From: JBGPIT01 sp041485125
GTDB taxonomy: Bacteria > Desulfobacterota > Binatia > UTPRO1
Assembly: GCA_041485125.1 (NCBI GenBank)
Contig: JBGPIT010000266.1
Location: 1 to 7,157 of the forward strand
Reading direction: 5' to 3'
DNA: 7,157 nucleotides
The notes beneath the pieces are model-generated. The model saw only the letters and a list, made by a program, of their open reading frames with translations, had not been told where the DNA came from and did no database searches. Position 1 is the first letter of the stretch, and each line of letters begins with the position of its first letter. Positions 1-5,260 of the stretch are shown here, piece after piece. A program made the translations under genes and the position numbers.

Positions 1-1
1 G

Positions 2-424
2 ATCTTCGGCCTCTTCATGCTCTTCGGCATCGTGAAGAAGAACGGCATCCTCCAGGTCGACTACACCAACACCTTGCGCGCTCAGGGCATGGAGCGCGAC
101 GCCGCGATCATCGCGGCGAACCACGCCCGCCTGCGTCCGATTCTGATGACGAGCGTGATGCTCGTCCTCGGCATGCTGCCGATGGCCCTCGGTCGTGGCC
201 CCGGCGCCGGCTCGCGCGCGTCGATGGCGAAGGTCATCATCGGCGGCCAGACCCTCTGCCTGCTGTTGAGTCTCCTGGTGACGCCGGTCGCGTACTCGCT
301 GTTCGACGACGCCGGCCGCATGCGGGTCGCGTCGCGCGTCCGCGCCGGTTGGACCGGCGCCCGCGATTGGGTCCGCGGCCGCTTCGCCCCCACGAACGGC
401 AACGGCCGCCTCCGAGAGCATTGA
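2..424 (+). CDS. HAE1-type RND efflux transporter, C-terminal fragment (5' end outside window)
   Basis: The reading frame is open from the first bases, so this is the 3' end of a gene of about 1,000 codons in this family; only about 140 codons are visible. RND pumps of this class are inner-membrane proton antiporters that export drugs, lipids or other hydrophobic compounds with a periplasmic adaptor and an outer-membrane channel. The visible protein contains the family landmark FGIVKKNGIL at the end of the tenth transmembrane helix, then RLRPILMTSVMLVLGMLPMA (TM11) and a small-residue segment leading into LLSLLVTPVAYSLFD (TM12). A basic, Arg-rich cytoplasmic tail of about 40 residues follows. 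Its adaptor would normally lie upstream, outside the window. The next gene encodes another adaptor, but of the MacA type that goes with an ABC transporter, across a 161-nt gap with its own promoter candidate. The family is certain; the substrate is not inferable. Confidence 0.93.
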   Translation: MFGLFMLFGIVKKNGILQVDYTNTLRAQGMERDAAIIAANHARLRPILMTSVMLVLGMLPMALGRGPGAGSRASMAKVIIGGQTLCLLLSLLVTPVAYSLFDDAGRMRVASRVRAGWTGARDWVRGRFAPTNGNGRLREH

Positions 425-442
425 TCACATTAGCCCCCGTGC

Positions 443-465
443 GCGCGGCGCCTTCGGCGCCGTGC
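443..465. repeat. Inverted repeat / hairpin downstream of the RND gene
   Basis: The arms at 443-452 and 456-465 pair over 10 positions (nine Watson-Crick, one G-T) around a TTC loop; the core is GGCGCC-TTC-GGCGCC. It starts 18 nt after the RND stop codon, the right place for a transcription terminator. No T-tract follows, so it is not a classical intrinsic terminator. It could instead stabilise the 3' end of the transcript or halt polymerase without a U-tract. Confidence 0.5.
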
Positions 466-478
466 TCCGATGGGCGTC

Positions 479-503
479 GCTCCGCGAAGTGAATTCGCGG
501 AGC
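479..503. repeat. Inverted repeat / hairpin, 10-bp arms
   Basis: GCTCCGCGAA at 479-488 pairs perfectly with TTCGCGGAGC at 494-503 around a 5-nt loop (GTGAA). It lies in the RND-macA gap just after the hairpin at 443-465. There is no T-run after it. It could be part of a tandem terminator region or a dyad operator; the sequence alone does not decide. Confidence 0.5.
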
Positions 504-540
504 TCCAACTACCGTTCCCCGCGGGCGTGGCGCGCATGGA

Positions 541-564
541 AGCGCCCCGCTACGCGCGGGCGCT
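541..564. repeat. Imperfect dyad overlapping the -35 region of the macA promoter candidate
   Basis: AGCGCCC at 541-547 pairs with GGGCGCT at 558-564 (7 bp, 10-nt loop that can add two more pairs). It covers the stretch where a -35 box would sit relative to the -10 at 574-579. This is a plausible operator position for a regulator of the efflux operon, but in DNA this GC-rich such dyads also arise by chance. Confidence 0.25.
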
Positions 565-573
565 GCGCGGGTT

Positions 574-579
574 TATACT
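574..579 (+). promoter_or_regulatory. Candidate -10 element (TATACT) for the macA operon
   Basis: TATACT matches five of six positions of the sigma-70 -10 consensus and is a rare AT-rich island in very GC-rich DNA. It ends 6 nt before the ATG at 586, so transcription would be expected to start at or within a base or two of that codon, giving a leaderless mRNA. No Shine-Dalgarno sequence is visible before 583/586, which agrees. No good -35 hexamer is seen 16-18 nt upstream. Confidence 0.5.
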
Positions 580-585
580 GACGTG

Positions 586-1908
586 ATGCGGTCGCGCCGT
601 TGGATCTTGGTGCTGGGAATCGCGCTCGTCGTGGTCGTCGCGCTCGCGTCGCGGGCGTTTCTCTCCAAGGGCGCCGACGACGTGAAGTTTCGCACCGAGC
701 CGGTGTCGCGCGGGTCGCTGGTCTCGAGCGTCACCGCGACGGGAACCGTCAACCCGGTGAAGACGGTGCAGGTCGGCACCTACGTCTCGGGCCCGGTGCA
801 GGCGATCGACGTCGATTTCAACTCGCCGGTGAAGCAAGGCCAGCGGGTCGCGAAGATCGATCCCCGGCCGTTCCAGCTGCGCGTCGATCAGGCGGAGGCG
901 GCGCTCACGAACGCGCGTGCCCACGTCGACAAGGCGCGCGCCGACCTCCGCTACAAGCAGACGAACCTCGGGCGCACCCGCGCGCTCGCGGCAGAGGGCA
1001 TCGTGTCGAAGGACACGCTCGACACCACCGCGAGCGACGTCGATCAAGCGCGTGCCGAGGTGGCGTTGCAGGAGGCCGCGCTCAAGCAGTCGGCGGCGCA
1101 GCTCGAGGAGGCGCGCGTCAACCTCAGCTACACCGACATCGTCTCGCCGGTCGACGGCGTCATCGTGTCGCGCAACATCGACGTCGGGCAGACGGTCGCG
1201 GCGAGCTTCCAGACGCCGACGCTCTTCCTGATCGCCGAGGACCTCACCAAGATGCAGGTCAACGCCAACGTCAGCGAGGCGGACATCGGCACGGTCGCCG
1301 ACGGCCAGCGCGCTACCTTCACCGTCGACGCCTTCCCCGAGCGCACGTTCGAGGGTACCGTCGTACAGACGCGGAACGCGCCGCAGAACGTCCAGAACGT
1401 CATCACCTACGACGTCGTGATCGGCGCCGACAACGAGGATCTCGCGCTCCGCCCCGGCATGACGGCGAACATCGTCCTCGAGACCGGGCGGCGCGACGAG
1501 GCCCTGCGCGTCCCCACGGCGGCGCTGCGCTTTCGGCCGCCCGCGGACACGCGCGACGGCAACACCGGCGCCAAAGAGTCGGCACGCGAGGGCGCCGCGG
1601 GCGGAGACGGAGGCACGCCGCACCCCGGCGCGTCGCCGGGCGCGCACGTGCGACGCGCGGACCGGGCCTCCGCCGGAGACAAGACCGATCACAGCGGCCG
1701 CGTGTGGGTGCTCGACAACGGCGATCCGCAGCCGGTGCGGATCACGACCGGCCTGAGCGACGATCAATATACCGAGGTCGTCGACGGCCCGGTGAAGGCG
1801 GGCGATCCCGTGATCGTCGCCGTCGACCGGCCGCAAGAGCGCGCCGCCACGACCGCCGCGCAGCCGCCCGGCTTCGTCGCGCGTCCGGGAGGAGGCCGGC
1901 GGCGGTGA
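586..1908 (+). CDS. macA: MacA-like periplasmic adaptor (membrane-fusion protein) of an ABC efflux system
   Basis: This 440-residue membrane-fusion protein would link a MacB-type inner-membrane ABC transporter to an outer-membrane channel. Residues about 6-26 form one N-terminal hydrophobic anchor. A first half-lipoyl segment lies near 60-92, an alpha-helical hairpin near 94-180, and the second lipoyl half (YTDIVSPVDGVIVSRN) starts at 182. A beta-barrel follows, then a membrane-proximal domain. The hairpin tip has R130, L134 and S141, the same +4/+7 spacing as the RLS motif that contacts TolC-type channels (R128/L132/S139 in AcrA). The domain after VPTAALRFRPP is interrupted at about 322-369 by a low-complexity Gly/Ala/Arg/Asp stretch. 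The start is ATG 586 or the adjacent GTG 583; neither has a ribosome-binding site, and the -10 at 574-579 suggests leaderless translation. The stop overlaps the GTG of the ATPase gene. MacA-type assignment rests on this gene order; exported substrate unknown. Confidence 0.92.
   Translation: MRSRRWILVLGIALVVVVALASRAFLSKGADDVKFRTEPVSRGSLVSSVTATGTVNPVKTVQVGTYVSGPVQAIDVDFNSPVKQGQRVAKIDPRPFQLRVDQAEAALTNARAHVDKARADLRYKQTNLGRTRALAAEGIVSKDTLDTTASDVDQARAEVALQEAALKQSAAQLEEARVNLSYTDIVSPVDGVIVSRNIDVGQTVAASFQTPTLFLIAEDLTKMQVNANVSEADIGTVADGQRATFTVDAFPERTFEGTVVQTRNAPQNVQNVITYDVVIGADNEDLALRPGMTANIVLETGRRDEALRVPTAALRFRPPADTRDGNTGAKESAREGAAGGDGGTPHPGASPGAHVRRADRASAGDKTDHSGRVWVLDNGDPQPVRITTGLSDDQYTEVVDGPVKAGDPVIVAVDRPQERAATTAAQPPGFVARPGGGRRR
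1887..1895 (+). promoter_or_regulatory. Strong Shine-Dalgarno sequence deciding the ATPase start
   Basis: GGGAGGAGG lies inside the end of macA and is followed by a 9-nt spacer and GTG 1905. It supports that GTG as the start of the ATPase gene, over the later in-frame GTG at 1974, whose own AGGAGG directly abuts the start codon with no spacer. Confidence 0.6.
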
Positions 1909-2705
1909 CGGGCGTCGAGTCGGACTCTCAGAGCCGCGGCGACGGTGGCCGGAGCGGGCGTGCGCATGAGGAGGTGCCTCTCATCGAGGTGCGCGACCTC
2001 AGCCGCGTCTACGCGATCGGCGACGGTCAGGTCGCGGCGCTCGACGGCACCTCGTTGACGATCAGGCGCGGCGAGTTCGTCGCGATCACCGGAACGTCCG
2101 GCTCCGGCAAGTCGACGCTCATGAACATCCTCGGCTGTCTCGATCGGCCGACGAGCGGGAGCTACCGCCTCGCCGGCGTCGAGGTCGGCACGCTCGACGG
2201 CGACGAGCGCGCCGAGCTCCGCAATCGGCGCATCGGCTTCGTCTTCCAGAGCTTCAACTGGCTGGCGCGGACGACTGCCCTCGAGAACGTCGAGCTGCCG
2301 CTCTTCTACGGACCGCTGCCGCTCCGCGAGCAGCACGAGCGCGCCCGCCGCGCGCTCGCCAAGGTCGGTCTCGCCGATCGTGCCGGTCACGTCCCGAGCC
2401 AGCTCTCCGGCGGCCAGCAGCAGCGGGTCGCGATCGCGCGCGCGCTCGTCGGCGAGCCGGAGCTGCTCCTCGCCGACGAGCCGACCGGTAACCTCGACTC
2501 GCACACCAGCGCCGACATCATCGCGATGCTGCGCGCACTGAACCGCGACGACGGCCTGACGATCGTCATCGTCACTCACGACCCCGAGATCGCGGCGGCG
2601 GTCGATCGGGTGATCACCATGCGCGACGGACGGATCACCACGGACTCGGCGGCGCCGGCCGATGGCGGCGCGCGCGGCGGCGGGCCCGAGGCGAGGCTCT
2701 CGTGA
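1905..2705 (+). CDS. MacB/LolD-type ABC transporter ATP-binding protein
   Basis: The 266-residue nucleotide-binding subunit hydrolyses ATP on the cytoplasmic face to drive the MacB-type permease encoded next. All ABC motifs are intact: Walker A GTSGSGKST (63-71), Q-loop Gln at 115 in FVFQSFN, signature LSGGQQQR (167-174), Walker B LLLADEP (187-193) and H-loop His225 in VTHD. The Walker A context (GTSGSGKSTLMNILGCLD) and DEPTGNLDS after Walker B are hallmarks of the MacB/LolD/FtsE group. The GTG at 1905 overlaps the macA stop by 4 nt (GTGA) and has a strong SD. It gives a polar 25-residue lead before the domain begins at LIEVRDLSRVY. The C-terminal 20 or so residues are low-complexity Gly/Ala. 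In E. coli MacB this domain is fused to the permease; here it is separate. The 4-nt overlaps on both sides imply translational coupling and equal dosage. Confidence 0.95.
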   Translation: MTGVESDSQSRGDGGRSGRAHEEVPLIEVRDLSRVYAIGDGQVAALDGTSLTIRRGEFVAITGTSGSGKSTLMNILGCLDRPTSGSYRLAGVEVGTLDGDERAELRNRRIGFVFQSFNWLARTTALENVELPLFYGPLPLREQHERARRALAKVGLADRAGHVPSQLSGGQQQRVAIARALVGEPELLLADEPTGNLDSHTSADIIAMLRALNRDDGLTIVIVTHDPEIAAAVDRVITMRDGRITTDSAAPADGGARGGGPEARLS

Positions 2706-4063
2706 GCGAGCCGGCACGACGCGCCGACCTGCCGACGGAGTCTCCGGGCGCGGCCGCGGCGCCGACTGCCGCTTCCGTCATCCCGCGTGTCACCGGCGCG
2801 TGGCGCTCGGTCGCGACGCGCGTCCCGCCCGAGAAGCTGATCGTGATGACGGCGCGGGTCGCCGCCCGCGCGCTCTGGCGGAACCGGCTGCGCTCGTCGC
2901 TGACGATGCTCGGGATGATCATCGGCGTCGCCGCGGTGATCGCGATGGTGAGCGTCGGCAAGGGCGCCGACCTGTTCGTGCAGCAGCAGATCGCGAGCCT
3001 GGGAACGAACCTGATCATGGTGATCCCGGGCGCGGTGACCTCGGGCGGCGCGCGCTCCGGCTGGGGCGGCGCCTCGACCTTGACGACCGCCGACACCGAG
3101 GCGATCCGCCGCGCCGCGCCCGCCGTCGCGGCCGTCACCCACTCGCGCCGCGCCATCCAGCAGGTGATCTACGGCAACCTCAACTGGTCGACGGTGATCC
3201 AAGGCGTCTCGCCCGAGTTCGAGGACGTGCGCGATTGGCCGGTCGAGTCCGGGAGCTTCTTCAACGACCGTCACGAGAAGAGCGCGGCCAAGGTCGCGGT
3301 TCTCGGCGTGACCGTGGTGCGCAACCTGTTCGCGCCCGGACAGGATCCGGTCGGCAGCGAGATCCGCATCAAGAACGTGCCGTTTCGCGTGATCGGCGTG
3401 CTGTCGCCGAAAGGCCAGTCGTCGTGGGGACAGGACCAGGACGACGTGGCGATGATCCCCTTCTCGACCGCGGAGCGCCGCGTCCTCGGCACCGAGATCC
3501 TCGGCAGCGTCGAGATGATCTACGCCACCACGAACAGCACCGCCGAGCTCCCGGTCGCGGTCGAGGAGATCACCACCGCGCTCCGCCAGCAGCACCACAT
3601 CGGACGCGGGCAGGACGACGACTTCACCGTCCGCACGCTCGAGGACATGGCGGGCGCGAGCGCCGCCGCGAGCCAGGTGATGGGAAACCTCTTGCTCGCG
3701 ATCGCCTCGATCTCGCTGGTGGTCGGCGGCATCGGCATCATGAACATCCTGCTCGTGTCGGTGACGGAGCGGACGCGCGAGATCGGTCTCCGCATGGCGG
3801 TCGGCGCGAAGGCGCGCCACATCCTGCTCCAGTTTCTCTCCGAGGCCGCGGTTCTCAGCATGACCGGCGGACTGATCGGCGTCGCGCTCGGCTTGCTCGT
3901 GACCTACCTGATCGGCCGGCTCGCGCAGTGGCCGACCGTGCTCTCGCCGGCATCGATCGCGGCGGCGTTCCTCTTCTCCGGCGCCGTCGGCGTCTTCTTC
4001 GGCTACTACCCGGCGTACAAGGCCTCGCGTCTCGATCCGATCGAGGCGCTGCGCTGGGAGTGA
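2702..4063 (+). CDS. MacB-type ABC transporter permease (FtsX-like)
   Basis: This 453-residue permease has the MacB topology: TM1 at about 68-90 (LTMLGMIIGVAAVIAMVSVG), a large periplasmic domain at about 95-320, then three helices near 328-352, 382-406 and 418-440. MacB permeases do not shuttle substrate across the membrane; they move periplasmic substrates out by mechanotransmission. Family landmarks are ALWRNRLRSSLTMLGMIIGV, the TM2 loop GGIGIMNILLVSVTERTREIGLR, and the C-terminal ASRLDPIEALRWE. GTG 2702 overlaps the ATPase stop by 4 nt, with a moderate GAGGCGAGG upstream. This start adds about 50 mostly Ala/Arg/Pro cytoplasmic residues before the conserved region; ATG 2846 (residue 49) is an alternative giving a more typical length. 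It works with the MacA-like adaptor and ATPase before it. Confidence 0.94.
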   Translation: MSEPARRADLPTESPGAAAAPTAASVIPRVTGAWRSVATRVPPEKLIVMTARVAARALWRNRLRSSLTMLGMIIGVAAVIAMVSVGKGADLFVQQQIASLGTNLIMVIPGAVTSGGARSGWGGASTLTTADTEAIRRAAPAVAAVTHSRRAIQQVIYGNLNWSTVIQGVSPEFEDVRDWPVESGSFFNDRHEKSAAKVAVLGVTVVRNLFAPGQDPVGSEIRIKNVPFRVIGVLSPKGQSSWGQDQDDVAMIPFSTAERRVLGTEILGSVEMIYATTNSTAELPVAVEEITTALRQQHHIGRGQDDDFTVRTLEDMAGASAAASQVMGNLLLAIASISLVVGGIGIMNILLVSVTERTREIGLRMAVGAKARHILLQFLSEAAVLSMTGGLIGVALGLLVTYLIGRLAQWPTVLSPASIAAAFLFSGAVGVFFGYYPAYKASRLDPIEALRWE

Positions 4064-4103
4064 AGTCGACCGGCGTGCTCGCCGTGCTCGAGCGGCGCTC
4101 GCG

Positions 4104-4448
4104 GTGAAGCGGTCGGGCGCCGGCGGCATCCTCGACCGCCTCTTGCTGCGCTTGCTGCGCGGCGCGACCGGCAGGTCGCCGGCGGTGCCGGTCCTCGATC
4201 TCCACGGCTACGGCGTGAAGGACGCGATCGCCGCGACCGAGCGCTTCCTCGACGAAACCTCCGCCGCGGGCATCAAAGAGGTACGCATCATCTACGGCAA
4301 AGGCCGCGGCAGCCCCGGCGGCCGCGGTGTCCTGCGCGAGGTGATCCCGCGCTGGCTCGCGACCGGTGGACGGCGGTGGGTGGCGAGCGCAACGCCGGAA
4401 CCGGACAGCCGCGGCGAGGACGGCGCGATCCGGGTGCGCTTGGCCTGA
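4104..4448 (+). CDS. Small stand-alone Smr-domain protein
   Basis: The 114-residue protein consists of an Arg/Leu-rich lead (1-28) and one Smr domain. The first family motif LDLHG is at 31-35, followed by a helix with the A-x4-F-L pattern (41-49). The second motif appears as IIYGKGRG (62-69), where most relatives have H/T-G-x-G; here the first position is Tyr. The end GEDGAIRVRL matches the usual G-G-x-G-A-x-x-V-x-L strand. Smr domains, named from MutS2, are nucleases: free-standing ones such as SmrB of E. coli cleave mRNA at collided ribosomes, others nick DNA. Which applies here is unknown, and the His-to-Tyr change may alter activity. The start is GTG 4104, the only start codon in this frame after the permease stop; it lacks a clear SD and overlaps the stop of a 15-codon frame (4060-4107) that might couple it to the permease gene. 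A link to efflux is not evident. Confidence 0.85.
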   Translation: MKRSGAGGILDRLLLRLLRGATGRSPAVPVLDLHGYGVKDAIAATERFLDETSAAGIKEVRIIYGKGRGSPGGRGVLREVIPRWLATGGRRWVASATPEPDSRGEDGAIRVRLA

Positions 4449-4464
4449 CGTTCGCAGCGCGGCT

Positions 4465-4474
4465 TGGCATGCCA
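4465..4474. repeat. Perfect 10-bp palindrome TGGCATGCCA
   Basis: A self-complementary 10-mer lies 17 nt after the Smr stop, just before the hairpin at 4490-4526. It resembles a dimeric regulator site in form, but no regulator is known and chance is possible. Confidence 0.25.
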
Positions 4475-4489
4475 TCTTCGCGACGACGT

Positions 4490-4526
4490 CGTAGCGCTCG
4501 ACGGCGCAGTGTCGTCGAGCGCTATG
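4490..4526. repeat. Strong inverted repeat / hairpin after the Smr gene
   Basis: The arms 4490-4505 and 4511-4526 pair over 16 positions, 14 Watson-Crick and two G-T, around a 5-nt loop (GCAGT). The outer part, TAGCGCTCGA at 4492-4501 against TCGAGCGCTA at 4515-4524, is perfect. It begins 42 nt after the Smr stop. No T-tract follows, so it may be a U-less terminator, an mRNA-stabilising structure or a protein site. It is the longest inverted repeat seen in the window. Confidence 0.6.
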
Positions 4527-4651
4527 CGGCAGGCGGCGTTCCGCACGGCGCTTGCGCGCCTCGGGACGACGAGGCCGCTCGCCACCGCCACGCGTGCGCG
4601 CCCAAGCCTCCGCGTCGAAAGACGATTCGCGACGGGTGCCGGCGGGTCCGC

Positions 4652-4693
4652 GGAGCACGATGCGACGGCGCGTGCCGGTACGGATCGTGCTCC
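4652..4693 (+). promoter_or_regulatory. Stem-loop just upstream of the hpt start
   Basis: GGAGCACGAT (4652-4661) pairs perfectly with ATCGTGCTCC (4684-4693); the 22-nt loop holds a small inner stem (CGGC 4666-4669 with GCCG 4674-4677). It ends 11 nt before ATG 4705. It would sequester an alternative start: an SD-like GGAG (4652-4655) followed by in-frame ATG 4660. The structure could therefore modulate start choice or translation of the Hpt gene, but this is inference from pairing only. Confidence 0.35.
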
Positions 4694-4704
4694 CCCAACG
4701 CCGC

Positions 4705-5169
4705 ATGGCGAACGCCGAGATCAACGATACGACCGACTCATCGGCTGTCGATGCCGTCATGCGGCTCGGCACCGCACCGCCCGCAGCGGACGGGGCCGAC
4801 GCCGCGACGATGACCTTCGAGTTCGCGCGGCTGGACGACGTCTGCATGCACGAGGTCGAGATCGAGCGGAAGTTCCTCGGCGAGCTGCTCGCGCTCGTGC
4901 CGCAAACCATCGCGCGCATCTCGTCGCTGATCGCCGCGGGCGATGCCGCCGCGGTCGAGGCCAGCGCCCACGCCCTCAAGGGTCACTGTCTCATGCTCGG
5001 GGCGAACGCCCTCGGACGCGTCTTCGCCGAGCTCGAGAACGATGCGCAGCGCGGCCGTCTTGGTCGCGGCCGCGCGCTGATCTCGCACGCCGAGCTCGAG
5101 CTCATCCGGCTGCGGACGTTGATCGAAGGGTATCTCGACAGCGTCGCGTCCGCGCCGACCGCTTCCTGA
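4705..5169 (+). CDS. Orphan Hpt (histidine phosphotransfer) domain protein
   Basis: The 154-residue protein carries one Hpt domain at about 45-145. Hpt proteins are four-helix bundles that relay phosphate between hybrid sensor kinases and response regulators. The core is EASAHALKGHCLMLGANAL (86-104), in which His89 of AHALKG is the phospho-acceptor, followed by ELEN (109-112), matching the family's L-E after the site. Preceding helices (FLGELLALVPQTIARISSLIAAGD, about 57-80) fit the usual pattern. The residue after KG is His rather than the usual small residue. The first 40 residues are polar or small and probably disordered. The start is uncertain: ATG 4705 has no SD; ATG 4660 has a nearby GGAG but would add 15 mostly Arg/Val residues; ATG 4810 would begin at the domain. 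No kinase or receiver gene lies in the window, so its partner is elsewhere. The lone domain and polar lead suggest a cytoplasmic phosphorelay intermediate. Confidence 0.82.
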   Translation: MANAEINDTTDSSAVDAVMRLGTAPPAADGADAATMTFEFARLDDVCMHEVEIERKFLGELLALVPQTIARISSLIAAGDAAAVEASAHALKGHCLMLGANALGRVFAELENDAQRGRLGRGRALISHAELELIRLRTLIEGYLDSVASAPTAS

Positions 5170-5260
5170 ATCGTCCGGTTTGACGACGCGCGCAGCGGCG
5201 ACGTAAGTCTCGCCGCATGCGCTGCGACCGCGTGACGCTCCACCATCCGCCGGCGCCGTA

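Noticed and set aside
550..1836. 428-codon open frame on the minus strand across macA
   Set aside because: It is antisense to a clear MacA-like gene, is Arg/Asp/Val-rich with no recognisable domain, and such long shadows are expected in DNA this GC-rich.
600..1904. Long plus-strand extension upstream of the ATPase in the same frame
   Set aside because: The first about 435 codons are an out-of-frame reading of macA, extremely Arg-rich; the GTG at 1905 with a strong SD is the credible start, so this is not a fusion protein.
1764..2717. 317-codon minus-strand frame across the ATPase
   Set aside because: It is the reverse complement of conserved ABC motifs and shows no family of its own.
2576..4129. 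517-codon open frame on the minus strand across the permease
   Set aside because: Composition is Arg/His/Asp-rich with no motif; the opposite strand encodes a full MacB-type permease with conserved motifs.
3855..4979. 374-codon minus-strand frame spanning permease end, Smr and Hpt genes
   Set aside because: It covers three plus-strand regions with recognisable domains and has a low-complexity Arg-rich stretch; no domain seen.
4464..5183. 239-codon plus-strand frame overlapping the Hpt gene
   Set aside because: TTG start, Arg-dominated composition and no domain; the overlapping frame has an intact Hpt motif.
5180..5209. Possible promoter for the phosphotransferase: TTGACG followed 17-18 nt later by GTAAGT/TAAGTC
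   Set aside because: The -35 match is good but the -10 matches the consensus at only two positions, so it is too weak to annotate.
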